Shown here: positions 45,656 to 55,856 of the stretch, piece after piece
How the letters are laid out: each line of letters starts with the position of its first letter
Numbering within the stretch: the first letter of the stretch is position 1
Assembly: GCA_003250395.1 (NCBI GenBank)
Contig: QKGM01000012.1
Coordinates: 1-64,000, forward strand
Direction of reading: 5' to 3'
Source: Bacteroidota bacterium
GTDB taxonomy: Bacteria > Bacteroidota > Bacteroidia > Bacteroidales > TTA-H9
DNA length: 64,000 bases
Position numbers and translations under genes: made by a program
Notes under the pieces: model-generated
The model's input: the letters and a program-made list of their open reading frames with translations, nothing else
What the model was told of the DNA's origin: nothing
Databases searched by the model: none

Positions 45656-46220
45656 CAGTTTTGGTTAGGGCGGTCTGACAGCAACTTTCACGGCAGGGAT
45701 CACCTGCTAAAACTACTTACCGGGTGCCGGATGAATTATGTAACAGTTTGTTTTCGGGTAACAGACCTTTTCGTGCAGCAACGGGTGAAGCCCGCGAATA
45801 TGCTCATAATGGTGGCCTGGCGGGTGTAGCCCCAACATTGGAGATGGAATTTTATAGCCACCCCACGCTGATATTTCCCAGGGGTAAAAGTGAGGGCTTC
45901 GTTTCAGAATTATGGCAAAAGGTTTTCGGCAGTATTTCAATATTCTCCGGCTGCCTCTCGTTTCATCGAAAAGCGGGCTGGTTGCGACGGTCGGCCGGCA
46001 CGAAATTTCGTCCGGAAACAGGCCCGGGGTAAAGAAAAAAAAGTGTGCTCGGTTTGGCGGCAAAAGGACACCCTGGCCAACCCAACCTGTTTCAGCCATC
46101 CATGATAAGGTTTCTGTCGCGGCAGCCTACGCCCGGGATAGGCCCCGGCCGGGTGATGAAAGCATCAGACGGATTGGCCCGGATTTTGTATCTTTACACA
46201 TCATTCTAAAAAACGAATTT
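45656..46220. other. GC-rich interval without a recognised gene
   Basis: Composition changes abruptly from the AT-rich region to its left. Overlapping open frames on both strands are a by-product of GC content; none has a family signature. The metalloprotease frame extends upstream into this stretch but its true start is the lipoprotein ATG at 46221. Confidence 0.45.
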
Positions 46221-47036
46221 ATGTTCAGACGCGTAATTGTATTCAACGCCATGCTGCTGATCCTCATGGCAGGAGGGCTGGCCGGTTGTTCGGAGAACAG
46301 CGATGATCCCACCATCAATGTTTTTTCAGTGAATGATGACATGGAACTGGGAAAACAGGTTGACGCGGAGATTTTGTCGAATCCGCAGGAGTACCCGATA
46401 CTCGATTCGGCAACCAACCCTGGTGCCTATGCACACCTTTACCGGATAAGGGATATGATTCTTGCTTCAGGTAAGGTGTTTTATGCCCAAAGGTTCGGGT
46501 GGCGTTGCAGGATTATCAAAAATGATTCGGTGGTGAATGCTTTTTGCGTTCCGGGAGGGAACATGTATTTCTACACGGGGCTGATCAAACTGCTCGATAA
46601 CGAAGCCCAGTTTGCCGGGGTGATGGCGCATGAAATGGCGCATGCCGATCGACGCCACAGCACCGACCAGATGACCAAAGCCTATGGAATACAGATACTG
46701 TTGAGCATTTTACTGGGTAATAACGCTTCGACGCTTGAGCAGATGGTTGCCGATCTGGCGAATGGCCTCGGAACCCTTGCTTTTAGCCGGAGCAACGAGT
46801 ATGAAGCAGATGAATACGCGGTTAAATATCTCTATCCCACGGCCTATGATTCACCCAGCCTGGGCGACTTTTTCACCAAACTGGAAGGGCAGAGCCAGCC
46901 TCCCACCTTCCTGAGCACCCACCCTTCGCCTGAGGACAGGCTGACCAAAATCAACGAACAGTTTCAGGCACTGGGCGGCGTTCATGGCCAGACCTTCCCT
47001 GAGCGTTATGCCGAATTTAAATCAACCCTTCCTTAA
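46221..47036 (+). CDS. M48-family metalloprotease lipoprotein
   Basis: 271 residues from ATG 46221, chosen because a lipoprotein signal (FRRVIVFNAMLLILMAGGLAGC) begins there; the longer in-frame extension (45912) is not protein-like. The M48 active site is complete: HEMAH (in GVMAHEMAHADRRH) with the third zinc ligand in EYEADEYA. The HPSPEDRL segment near the end is also typical. Such BepA/LoiP-like enzymes degrade misassembled envelope proteins. The lipidated Cys is followed by SENSDD. It stands alone and is followed by a hairpin terminator. Confidence 0.9.
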   Translation: MFRRVIVFNAMLLILMAGGLAGCSENSDDPTINVFSVNDDMELGKQVDAEILSNPQEYPILDSATNPGAYAHLYRIRDMILASGKVFYAQRFGWRCRIIKNDSVVNAFCVPGGNMYFYTGLIKLLDNEAQFAGVMAHEMAHADRRHSTDQMTKAYGIQILLSILLGNNASTLEQMVADLANGLGTLAFSRSNEYEADEYAVKYLYPTAYDSPSLGDFFTKLEGQSQPPTFLSTHPSPEDRLTKINEQFQALGGVHGQTFPERYAEFKSTLP

Positions 47037-47160
47037 CCTTCGGGCCTGCTTTGGTCGTGATGAGCGATATGGATGCAGCATTCATCGTGATGCATACGGA
47101 GGTCAGGGGTCAGAACACACGAAAGGAATCGTTCACAGGGAACAGACAACAGGAAGATAG

Positions 47161-47190
47161 CCCGCTTCTCAGAAGCGGGTTCAGTTTTAT
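47161..47190 (+). terminator. Terminator of the M48 protease gene
   Basis: cccgcttc-tca-gaagcggg (47161-47179), a perfect 8-bp stem, is followed by a T-rich stretch. It is 125 bp downstream of the stop, in a 349-bp intergenic region otherwise without genes. Confidence 0.7.
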
Positions 47191-47344
47191 CAGGATCGGG
47201 AAACCTGTTATCAGACAGAAAGCTGACGGGTTGAAGGGACGGTGTCAAATTGTCCGCAACCGTACACCCTAATGAAACAGAATCGAACAACCCCCGAAAT
47301 GTAAAAAACTGTTAAAATGTTGTTTTGCAAAAGAATATAGTTCG

Positions 47345-47359
47345 TGGCACAGAGTTGGC
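47345..47359 (+). promoter_or_regulatory. Candidate sigma-54 promoter of the HlyD-ABC-FtsX operon
   Basis: TGGCACAGAGTTGGC has the invariant GG and GC separated by exactly 10 bp, and differs from TGGCAC-N5-TTGC at one base. Its position gives a leader of ~15 nt to ATG 47386. Sigma-54 control of such exporters is common in Bacteroidota. No activator gene is in the window. Confidence 0.5.
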
Positions 47360-47385
47360 GTGAAAGAGGTAAATATTTGCAGAAC

Positions 47386-48636
47386 ATGGATCGAATCATC
47401 GAAAAAAAGAAGTGGACTCCCCAGAAGATCGGCTATATTGTTGCCGGTGTGCTATTTGTTTTTTTTATCGCCTGGCTGACCATTTTTCGTGACAACCGAA
47501 GCAGGCTTTACATCGACCGCAACCAGATCACCATTGCCGAGGTAAAGCTAAGCAAGTTTCAGGAGTTTATACCCGTTGACGGGGTGGTTTATCCCCGCAC
47601 CACAGTGTATATAGATGCCATGCAGGGTGGCGTGGTGGAGAAACTTTTCGTGGAAGATGGTGCGATCCTGAAGATGGGCGACCCGATCCTGAAACTGCAT
47701 AACCCCTCGATGGAGCTCAGCTACATGGATCAGGAGACAAGGATGTACGACGCTATCAACAATCTCCAGAATTCCAAGATTTCGCTTGAACAGAATAAAT
47801 TCATCAGGCAAAAAGAGATTGTTCAGCTTGAATACCAGTTGGATGGAGTTGAAAGGGATTACCAGCGCAAGGTAGCTTTCCATGGTGAGAAGCTGATCTC
47901 TGACAAGGAGTTTGAAGATGCCACAAGGGATTATAAAAATACGCGCAAACAATTAACGATCAGCCTTGAACTCATGCGCCTCGATTCTACTTCCACGGTT
48001 GAACAGAAACGCCAGATTGAGAACTCGATGATGCGGATGAGCAATAACCTTTCGTTGTTACAGCAGAATATAGAAAACATGACCATCAGGGCTCCTGCTG
48101 ACGGGAAGCTGTCGTCGTTCAGTGTCGAGATCGGTGAGACCAAATCATCGGGAGAACACCTCGGGCAGATAGACATTCAGGATGGCTTCAAGTTGAGGGC
48201 CAACATCGATGAAAGGTATGTTTCAAAGGTCTTTGTAGGTCAACCGGCCGAGTTTGACTTCACCGGCAAAACATACCAGTTAAGCATTTCGAAGATTTAT
48301 ACAAACGTGACCAACGGATCGTTCCAGGTTGATCTGGCCTTTGACAGTGTTTCCCCGCAACAGATCAAGAGGGGGCAGACAGTTCAGCTAAGGCTTCAGT
48401 TCAGCTCGGCTGCCGATGCCCTGATTGTTCGTCGTGGAGGATTTTTCCAGGAAACAGGGGGCAACTGGATTTACGTGGTTGACCCGTCGGGTAGCTATGC
48501 CGTGAAACGGCCCATCAGGATAGGACGCCAAAATACCAACTTCTATGAAGTACTTGAAGGGCTTGAAGCGGGTGAAAAAGTTATAGTCTCCTCGTACGAG
48601 ACATTCGGGAAGAAAGAAAAATTGATTTTTAAATAG
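47386..48636 (+). CDS. HlyD/MacA-type periplasmic adaptor
   Basis: 416 residues from ATG 47386. One TM anchor (IGYIVAGVLFVFFIAWLTIF) lies near the N-terminus, then a lipoyl-like half (VVYPRTTVYIDAMQGGVVEKLFVEDGAILKMGDPI), a long alpha-helical hairpin (about 110-235), the second lipoyl half (MTIRAPADGKLSSFSVEIGE) and a beta-barrel region. This is a membrane-fusion protein that joins an inner-membrane exporter to an outer-membrane channel. It is followed by the ATPase (25-bp gap) and permease genes. The upstream in-frame Met at 47344 overlaps the sigma-54-like element and is rejected. Confidence 0.88.
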   Translation: MDRIIEKKKWTPQKIGYIVAGVLFVFFIAWLTIFRDNRSRLYIDRNQITIAEVKLSKFQEFIPVDGVVYPRTTVYIDAMQGGVVEKLFVEDGAILKMGDPILKLHNPSMELSYMDQETRMYDAINNLQNSKISLEQNKFIRQKEIVQLEYQLDGVERDYQRKVAFHGEKLISDKEFEDATRDYKNTRKQLTISLELMRLDSTSTVEQKRQIENSMMRMSNNLSLLQQNIENMTIRAPADGKLSSFSVEIGETKSSGEHLGQIDIQDGFKLRANIDERYVSKVFVGQPAEFDFTGKTYQLSISKIYTNVTNGSFQVDLAFDSVSPQQIKRGQTVQLRLQFSSAADALIVRRGGFFQETGGNWIYVVDPSGSYAVKRPIRIGRQNTNFYEVLEGLEAGEKVIVSSYETFGKKEKLIFK

Positions 48637-48661
48637 ATTTACATTTTTAACAGTTTTAGCG

Positions 48662-49348
48662 ATGATCAGAACAACCAATCTTAGTAAAGTATTTCGTACC
48701 GATGAGGTAGAAACTACAGCGCTCAATCAGGTAACCCTCGAGGTTAAACCGGGTGAATTTGTTGCCATCATGGGGCCTTCGGGTTGTGGAAAGTCCACCC
48801 TTTTAAACATCCTTGGATTACTCGACAATCCTACTTCCGGGGAATACTTCTTCACTGGTCACGAGGTCTCAAAGTTTTCGGAAAAACAACGTGCCCGCCT
48901 GAGGAAGGAGAACATTGGGTTTGTTTTCCAGAATTTCAACCTGATAGATGAGCTTAACGTGTTCGAGAATGTCGAACTGCCGTTGATATACCTTGGAATG
49001 AGTGCTTCGGAACGGAAAAAGCGTGTAGAAGAGGTGCTTGAACAGATGAACATAATCCACCGTAAGAAACATTTCCCGTTGCAGCTTTCGGGAGGACAGC
49101 AGCAACGTGTAGCTGTGGCCCGTGCTGTAGTCGCCAGGCCTAAGATGATTCTGGCCGATGAGCCGACAGGAAATCTCGATTCGGCCCATGGCGAAGAGGT
49201 GATGAACCTGCTTGATGGTTTAAATCAGAAAGGAACCACCATCATCATGGTAACCCACTCGCAGCGGGATGCCGAATTTGCACAGCGGGTGGTAAGGCTG
49301 TTCGATGGCCAGATCATCAACGAAAATATCAGGGAAAGGGTGATGTAA
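48662..49348 (+). CDS. MacB/LolD-type ABC transporter ATPase
   Basis: 228 residues with Walker [11 protein letters not shown]-loop VFQNFNL, signature [14 protein letters not shown], Walker [13 protein letters not shown] and the switch His in VTHSQ. It is the type associated with MacB/FtsX permeases. Its partners are the adaptor just upstream and the permease downstream. Confidence 0.93.
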   Translation: MIRTTNLSKVFRTDEVETTALNQVTLEVKPGEFVAIMGPSGCGKSTLLNILGLLDNPTSGEYFFTGHEVSKFSEKQRARLRKENIGFVFQNFNLIDELNVFENVELPLIYLGMSASERKKRVEEVLEQMNIIHRKKHFPLQLSGGQQQRVAVARAVVARPKMILADEPTGNLDSAHGEEVMNLLDGLNQKGTTIIMVTHSQRDAEFAQRVVRLFDGQIINENIRERVM

Positions 49349-49511
49349 GCCAATTCTCATGTAATATTGCATTTTTGAAAGCAGGAATCCTGATTTCATG
49401 AAGGGGCGGTTTCGATACAACGGAGCCGTGGCATCACGGGGTCGGGATTCCGGTTTGGAATAAAGGACAGGTAAAATTTTCAATCAGTTTTTCAATCAAA
49501 TCCAACCCTCC

Positions 49512-51956
49512 ATGATTCAGCCGACAGAATTCCGTGTTTTAATCCGCAGGCTTATCAGCCAGAAATCGTATACCATTATCAACCTGATAGGGCTGACGGT
49601 TGGTTTTACCGCGGTAATTCTGATTGGGCTTTACGTGATAGATCAATTGTCGTTCGACAAGGACCTGGCCGACCATGAGCGGGTGTTCCGTCCTGTACAG
49701 ATACAAAACGAACCTGGTGTTGGTGAGCAACATGTAGCCGTTACGATGGGTCCGCTGGCAGCCTCTGTCAAGGCAGAGCTGGCACAGGTAACCGACGTCA
49801 TCAGGATTATGCCCTGCTGGTATTTTAATCTCATCTCGACTACTGATCAGGGGAGCGATTCCGTTTCAGTCGCCAAGCAATTCAGTGCACGCAATTACTG
49901 GTATGCCGATTCCAATGCCTTTTCCTTTTTTGGCTTTGAATTGCTGGAAGGGAACCCCGTTACAGCTCTCCGGCATCCGTTTTCGATTGTTGTGACGGAA
50001 AAGGAAGCCATGAGGCTCTTTAACAGCACCAGTAACCTGCTTGGAAAAACCCTTTTAATCGACGGGGGATCGTATGCCATCACAGGCCTCATGAAGGATA
50101 TGGAGGGGAAGAGTCACCTGAAGATCGATGCACTGGCTTCGTTTTCATCGATTGATAACGATCAGCGCTTTGAATACCTGAAGCACTGGGGCAACAACTC
50201 GCTGGGGACCTATTTAAAACTGACATCGCCCGATCAGCAGGCAGCTGTGGAAGAGGGGATGAATGAAGCCCTGCGTAAACGGACACTGAAGGAGGATGGG
50301 AAGGAACCCGATATCAGGTTCTACCTCCAGCCATTGGATGATATTTATCTCGATTCGGGGCATATCAAATTTCAGATCACCAGCCGGAACGGCAATTCAA
50401 CCACTGTTTATCTCTTCCTGATAGTTGGTGTGCTGGTGCTGATAACCGCCTGCGTGAATTTCATCAACATGTCGCTTGCAAGGGCTGTAAAGCGGTCGCG
50501 TGAGGTGGGCGTGAGAAAAGTGCTTGGAGCAACATCCTACGACCTGTTCAGCCAGTTACTCGGAGAGGCCATTTTGTTTTCGGTTATCTCTGCCGGGCTG
50601 GCTGTCATGATGGTTGAACTGCTCATGCCAACATTCAATTCGATCATGAACCTTCAGCTGGGACTGTTTGATAATCCCTGGCTTTTCCCGTTACTGGCAG
50701 GGGTGATTGTTCTGGTAAGCATTATTTCAGGGGGATACCCGGCCTTCTATTTGTCGCGATATGAGCCTGTGACTGTACTGAAAGGAGTAGGGAGCCACCG
50801 GGGGAAATCAGCCAGTTACCTGAGTCGTACACTGGTAGCCTTTCAATACGCCGTGACCACGGGGATGGTTTTCATGGTCATCGTGGCCTGGACCCAATAC
50901 AAATTTGCCGTGAAGAAAGATCTGGGTATCAATTATAATGGCATCGTTGCATTGCATCACCGGGCACCACACCCGCAAAGATTTATCCCGCAAATGAAGG
51001 CGCGACTGCTTCAGCATCCGGGTATTGAATCGGTATCGGCGGCTGCCGATATTAACGGGGCGGCAGGGAGCCAGGGGCCTGTTTCTATCGACGATACGGC
51101 GAAGAGCAGGCTGATGGTCAGGTACTGTTTCATCGACGAGGACTTTTTCCCGATGATGGGGATACCGGTTGTTGAGGGGAGGAATTTCAGCCGTGAGTAT
51201 TCAACGGACTCGAGTCAGAGTATTATACTCAACCAGGCAGCAGTTGACGCGCTTGGGTGGAAAAACCCGATAGGAAAGCGTTTTAAGAGTTTTACGGAAG
51301 ACAGCACCTTAAGGCCGGTGGTGGTGGGCGTCATACGCGATTATAACTACTATTCCATTCACTGGAAAATTGAACCGGCCATCTTCCTGTTGCGGCTTGA
51401 AGAGACTGGTACACTGGTTGTAAAGCTCAGAAACCCTGAGCAGGATTCCTCACTCAATTCATCAGCGATGCAGCATATCGAGACGGTGTGGAATGAGTTT
51501 TTCCCGACGGCGCCTTTCGATCCTGAGTTTGCCAACCAGAGGATCAAGAGATGGTATGCCAATGAAAACCGGACCATGCAATTGTTCCTCTTCTTTGCCA
51601 TACTCTCTGTAATAGTTTCATGTCTCGGGCTTTACGGGCTTTCGAGCCTCATGATGGAACAACGTATCCGTGAGATAGGGATCAGGCGGGTATTGGGTGG
51701 AAGCTACGAGAGCATCAGCCGGTTGTTATTGGCGCAGTATGTAAAACTGGTTCTGGCCGGGGGAATCGTTGCAGCACCCATTGCCTGGTTCCTGGCAGGG
51801 AACCTGCTCAATGGATTTGCTTACCGGGCTGCCGTATCACCATTTATGCTTATAGGGGCGCTGCTCCTGACTATAATCATCGCCATGACTACTATCTGGC
51901 ACAGGGTATATGCCACCTCGAGAACGAATCCTGTCGATGCACTGAAATACGAGTAA
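49512..51956 (+). CDS. FtsX/MacB-type ABC permease with two FtsX domains
   Basis: 814 residues. An N-terminal TM is followed by a MacB periplasmic core (about 50-270), then three TM helices of an FtsX domain carrying the coupling motif SREVGVRKVLGAT. A second periplasmic domain and a second FtsX block (IREIGIRRVLGGS) follow. This duplicated layout is typical of Bacteroidota exporters. It should move peptides, lipids or small molecules outward via the adaptor; the substrate is unknown. It starts 163 bp after the ATPase gene; a GC-rich inverted element (ggaatcc/ggattcc) lies in that gap. Confidence 0.9.
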   Translation: MIQPTEFRVLIRRLISQKSYTIINLIGLTVGFTAVILIGLYVIDQLSFDKDLADHERVFRPVQIQNEPGVGEQHVAVTMGPLAASVKAELAQVTDVIRIMPCWYFNLISTTDQGSDSVSVAKQFSARNYWYADSNAFSFFGFELLEGNPVTALRHPFSIVVTEKEAMRLFNSTSNLLGKTLLIDGGSYAITGLMKDMEGKSHLKIDALASFSSIDNDQRFEYLKHWGNNSLGTYLKLTSPDQQAAVEEGMNEALRKRTLKEDGKEPDIRFYLQPLDDIYLDSGHIKFQITSRNGNSTTVYLFLIVGVLVLITACVNFINMSLARAVKRSREVGVRKVLGATSYDLFSQLLGEAILFSVISAGLAVMMVELLMPTFNSIMNLQLGLFDNPWLFPLLAGVIVLVSIISGGYPAFYLSRYEPVTVLKGVGSHRGKSASYLSRTLVAFQYAVTTGMVFMVIVAWTQYKFAVKKDLGINYNGIVALHHRAPHPQRFIPQMKARLLQHPGIESVSAAADINGAAGSQGPVSIDDTAKSRLMVRYCFIDEDFFPMMGIPVVEGRNFSREYSTDSSQSIILNQAAVDALGWKNPIGKRFKSFTEDSTLRPVVVGVIRDYNYYSIHWKIEPAIFLLRLEETGTLVVKLRNPEQDSSLNSSAMQHIETVWNEFFPTAPFDPEFANQRIKRWYANENRTMQLFLFFAILSVIVSCLGLYGLSSLMMEQRIREIGIRRVLGGSYESISRLLLAQYVKLVLAGGIVAAPIAWFLAGNLLNGFAYRAAVSPFMLIGALLLTIIIAMTTIWHRVYATSRTNPVDALKYE

Positions 51957-52181
51957 TTGAAACGGCTTATTTTTAGCAGAACCAGAGAGATGCATCTCCT
52001 TACTGTTAAGACGGTATAATAACCCCTGGATGATTTTTTTCCCGTTTCGGGAAAGCATGGGCATTGCCGTACGGGAAATATCGCTATATTGCATCAATGC
52101 CGTTAAATGAGGCCGGCGAACCACGACCTTGTTATTGAGCACAGCGTTAAAAAAGGGGATTGCTTACATCAAAATACCAGC

Positions 52182-54857
52182 ATGAAATCCGAGATCGCGG
52201 ACTTTACATTACGGGCGAACTATCCCAACTACCGGTGTACAAATTACTTTTGCGACCACCTTGGGAAAGAAGAGGAGGCGCTGACAGCATTACCTGGCTA
52301 CGGTCCCCCGGAAATTGACTACCGGTTAAAAGAGAAAGATGATCCCTACACACTGGTAACGGGTTATGTTGATGCATGCCTTCTCTGTAAAATGACGGCA
52401 AAGGAGGGCAGGCAGTACGTCGGGCATCTGCTGGGAGAGAAGAGGGGAAACAAAAAGTCGACAGATTATCTTGAATCAAAACGGCTGGCTTTTTTCAAAA
52501 ATTTCCGGCGCATGAAGATGTCGATGGGGCTGATTGAAAACAAGTGTGTTGTTCCTTCAGTTACAACGAAGCAATACAGCATGAAGCTGGTAAGCCACAA
52601 GGGAGCCAACCTGATCGGGCTGACACAGGAAGGATTTCCAGTGCCAGACTTTTGCATTCTGACAACGAAAAGTTACAAGCTGTCGCCTGCGAAAAGGGAG
52701 AAGCACCTGGTGAGTGCCATCTACAACCTGGAACAGCTTACTTCCGACAGGCTGGGGAACCCGGAGAGCCCTCTCATATTCGCTATGCGCTGTGCTTTAC
52801 CTGAATACCTTCCGGGATTGATGCCCACCTATCTCAATGTAGGGGTTACCGATGAAGTGTTCGAAGGGTTAAAAAATATCTATGGCGAGATAGTTGCCGA
52901 GAAGATCTATTATAACAACCTGAAAACGATTTACACGGTACTTTACACAGGTAATGAACATGGCAGCAACGCTGCCCCGGTACACGATGCGACGGAAAAC
53001 AGGGAAAGCCTCAGGGACAGGATCATTTTTTACCATCGCAGGATATCGGAAAAAGAACCGGATGTGCTTACAGATGCATTTTACCAGTTCTCTTTTTTCG
53101 TGAAGGCAGCAGCTTCATTTTATGCAGATAATCAGGATCTGATCTATACTTTTCAGAAAGGCGACAAAGCAAGGCCTGCTTTAATATTACAGAAAATGGT
53201 ATGGACAGTACGCGATGATGACTCCCACCCGGGGGTATTATACAGCCGCCATTCAAGAACAGGTTTGGGGATGCAGATTGAAAGCTTCAACAACATCTTC
53301 GGGGAGGATATCATGACAGGCCTTATCAAATCGGACGATACGGAGTTTTTTCACCGCGATACCATTAAGAGCCGGTTCCCCGGGGTTTATCATTTTTCGC
53401 CCTATGCCCATTTGCTCGAGAAAAAGCTGAAATCGGCTGCCACAGTTGAATTCGCCGTTGAATCATCTGAGAAGAAACATCTGTTCGCTATCCTGCAACT
53501 CGATTATTCAGAAATGACCGGCCGGGCAACCCTGCTGTCGACCATCGACCTGTACCAGAATAAAATCATCAGCAAAGAGCGTGTCGTGAAGTTAATCAGG
53601 CCTTACCACCTCAGGCAGATCTTCTCAGAAAGGATTGACGATGATTCGTTACGCAACCTCTTATTTTTCAGTCAGGGAATCTCCATTCTGCCACGTACAG
53701 CAGTTTCAGCCAGGCTTTTCTTTTCGTCGGCAAGAGCGATTGAAGCGAAACGGAACGGCGACAGGATCTGCTATTGTAAATCGACCTATTGCCCTACCGA
53801 CCGCATGGTGATGAGCGAGGTAGATGCCATATTGAGCCTGACTCCGGCAGCCATACATGTTGTAACGGCCTGCCTGGGTTATGGAATCCCTGCCCTGATA
53901 AACCTTGAAAATTACAATGTTGTACTGCGCGACAATACCCTTATCAATGAGCAGGGGCTTGTGCTAAGGGAAGGCGACTGGATAACCATCTCAAGCAAGC
54001 AACGGATGTTGTTTGCAGGGAAAGCTACATTTAAGGCAGCCCGTTTTCAGAAATACCTCGAAGGGCAGAAACTCGAACTGGAGGCGAAAGAAGAAAAGGT
54101 ATTTGTGAATATGTCGAAAGCTTATCTGGCCTACCAGTCGATTGTCGATTCAATTGAATATGGCGAAATCACGAGGCTTTCTGATCTTACCAGGCTCATC
54201 CGCAATGATATGGACAAGAAGCCCGAGAAGGCACGGAGTTTTGTCAATTCCTGGTTCGACAGTCATACCGGTTATTATGTACAGCAAATCCTGAAGAGCC
54301 AGCTGGGGACTCATCTCGAACAACACAACCTGTACAACCTGTTGACGATAGAACGACGAATACTCTTCTTTAAGACAATCATTCCGGTTTGTCAGCAGCA
54401 TTACCTGCGGGGTTATTCAGCAGGTGCATTTATGATAGGCCGTTTTATCTGTCAGCATCATCCTGTTGAATTCTGGAAGGCACTCTCGATGAATGAGATA
54501 GTTTTCCTGTTGAACGAGTACGTGCTGTTTGAGAAATATCTACAGGTATTGAACGATTTTGGAGAAAAACACATTAACAGGGCCCGCAATGAGATACTTA
54601 GCATCGGGCTTGGGCAAATTTCAATTACCGGGACCAACGCGGTAACATTTATCGCGTTGAAACTGGCTGATGTCGACTGGTCGGCTTTGAATACAATTTC
54701 TGATAATGGTATTGATCAGGAAACCAAGTTGTTGATCAGTTTGATCCGGTTGCCTTACGGTACCCTTTACAATTATGATCAGGCCTGGTCTGTGGGGGTT
54801 CTGGAGGATATCTGTCAGCAGGAACACTTGCCTTTGCCTGACCGGGATGCGGTGTGA
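52182..54857 (+). CDS. PPDK/PEP-synthase-like pseudoenzyme
   Basis: 891 residues from ATG 52182. After a ~115-residue N-terminal region of unknown fold (with four Cys, including CLLC), residues ~135-490 match the nucleotide-binding half of pyruvate phosphate dikinase: HKGANLIGLTQEGFPVP, then AMRCALPEYLPGLMPTYLNVGV in place of the R-S-G-A...M-P-G-M-M-D-T motif. The swivel domain (~500-615) has VVTACLGYGIPALINL where the phosphohistidine motif (TSHAAVVARG-x-x-x-P) should be, so the catalytic His is absent. No PEP-binding barrel is apparent; the last ~270 residues are helical. It probably does not make PEP. It is 12 bp upstream of the NAGPA gene. Confidence 0.65.
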   Translation: MKSEIADFTLRANYPNYRCTNYFCDHLGKEEEALTALPGYGPPEIDYRLKEKDDPYTLVTGYVDACLLCKMTAKEGRQYVGHLLGEKRGNKKSTDYLESKRLAFFKNFRRMKMSMGLIENKCVVPSVTTKQYSMKLVSHKGANLIGLTQEGFPVPDFCILTTKSYKLSPAKREKHLVSAIYNLEQLTSDRLGNPESPLIFAMRCALPEYLPGLMPTYLNVGVTDEVFEGLKNIYGEIVAEKIYYNNLKTIYTVLYTGNEHGSNAAPVHDATENRESLRDRIIFYHRRISEKEPDVLTDAFYQFSFFVKAAASFYADNQDLIYTFQKGDKARPALILQKMVWTVRDDDSHPGVLYSRHSRTGLGMQIESFNNIFGEDIMTGLIKSDDTEFFHRDTIKSRFPGVYHFSPYAHLLEKKLKSAATVEFAVESSEKKHLFAILQLDYSEMTGRATLLSTIDLYQNKIISKERVVKLIRPYHLRQIFSERIDDDSLRNLLFFSQGISILPRTAVSARLFFSSARAIEAKRNGDRICYCKSTYCPTDRMVMSEVDAILSLTPAAIHVVTACLGYGIPALINLENYNVVLRDNTLINEQGLVLREGDWITISSKQRMLFAGKATFKAARFQKYLEGQKLELEAKEEKVFVNMSKAYLAYQSIVDSIEYGEITRLSDLTRLIRNDMDKKPEKARSFVNSWFDSHTGYYVQQILKSQLGTHLEQHNLYNLLTIERRILFFKTIIPVCQQHYLRGYSAGAFMIGRFICQHHPVEFWKALSMNEIVFLLNEYVLFEKYLQVLNDFGEKHINRARNEILSIGLGQISITGTNAVTFIALKLADVDWSALNTISDNGIDQETKLLISLIRLPYGTLYNYDQAWSVGVLEDICQQEHLPLPDRDAV

Positions 54858-54869
54858 ACAGATTTACTT

Positions 54870-55715
54870 ATGAATATTAAAAGGGGCTTTTTACTGACTT
54901 TGGTGTTACTGACTCTGTGGGCTACTGCTTTTTGCCAGCCGCCGGAAGGTTTTACCATGCAGCAATTATCACCGGGGCTAAACTGGTACAGGTTAAAAAA
55001 CGATACACTCTGGGGAGCCCGACAATGCCTCAATGTACTGGAGATTGATCTGGATATGTTTACCTTCAGGCTTGTGAGCAGTCCTAAAGAATTAAAAACA
55101 GTCAGCACCTTTGCGAAAGAATCGGGAGCCGTGGCGGCGGTAAACGGGAACTTTTTCCACACGGTTGAGGGAGGATCGGTTTGCTTTACCAAAATCGACG
55201 GGGTAATTACCGACACCACACGCTATGACCTTCCTCCCCGCTGGTTCCTCGATCAGCTTGATGATGGCGCACTTGTTTCAGATGGCCTGACAGAAAAAAT
55301 AATCCTGTGCCCGGCAGATGGATGGAAAAGTGAAAACCGGTACAGTACCATTATTTCGGCCGGTCCCCCCTTGTGGATAGATGGGGAGTTACAGGCCATC
55401 AGTAATCTGAGTTTTAACCTGAAACGTTACGGGAGAACAGCGGTTGGGATTACAGCCGGCCACAGGATGATTCTTCTGACAGTGAGCGGGAAAGCCCCCT
55501 ATTCGCAAGGTTTTACCATGGCTGAGCTCAGTAAGGCGATGTTGTTGTTTGGTTGCCGTGATGCGCTCAATCTTGACGGTGGCAGTTCTGCGACCATGTG
55601 GATTGGTACCCTGCCCGAGAACAATCTGGTAAGCCACCCCGGTAAAGAACAGACCAATAGCCATCACCCCGAAAGAAAAGTTGCCAATTCCCTGATCGTT
55701 ATTCCCCGCCGGTAA
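54870..55715 (+). CDS. Secreted phosphodiester glycosidase (NAGPA domain)
   Basis: 281 residues. Signal peptide 1-~22 (AFCQ). The body shows the family motifs AVNGNFFHT, YSTIISAGPPLWIDG, GRTAVGITAGHRMILLTVSG and DALNLDGGSSATMW, as in the uncovering enzyme NAGPA and bacterial relatives that cleave GlcNAc-phosphodiesters or modified cell-wall sugars. Likely periplasmic. It follows the PPDK-like gene with 12 bp between, suggesting shared expression. Confidence 0.88.
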   Translation: MNIKRGFLLTLVLLTLWATAFCQPPEGFTMQQLSPGLNWYRLKNDTLWGARQCLNVLEIDLDMFTFRLVSSPKELKTVSTFAKESGAVAAVNGNFFHTVEGGSVCFTKIDGVITDTTRYDLPPRWFLDQLDDGALVSDGLTEKIILCPADGWKSENRYSTIISAGPPLWIDGELQAISNLSFNLKRYGRTAVGITAGHRMILLTVSGKAPYSQGFTMAELSKAMLLFGCRDALNLDGGSSATMWIGTLPENNLVSHPGKEQTNSHHPERKVANSLIVIPRR

Positions 55716-55856
55716 GAAGCATTGTTGCCTGGATTTCAGGTTACAGGGACGAGAAAGTCAGTTATAGTAACCAGGATTTTCAGTATTCAGTCAGCCACTG
55801 TCGCGCCCGGATAAACAATCATCAATGTGGGTTGTTAGAGCCTGAAACATTATTTC

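Noticed and set aside
45651-45665. Second TGGCAC...TTGG sigma-54-like motif
   Set aside because: Spacing puts GT, not GC, at -12 and no gene follows within range.
45721-46150. Overlapping open frames on both strands in the GC-rich stretch
   Set aside because: Long frames arise from GC content; none has recognisable domains, and several overlap each other on opposite strands.
45912-46220. N-terminal extension of the M48 protease
   Set aside because: The extra 103 codons are basic, low in hydrophobics and run into a lipoprotein signal that would then be internal.
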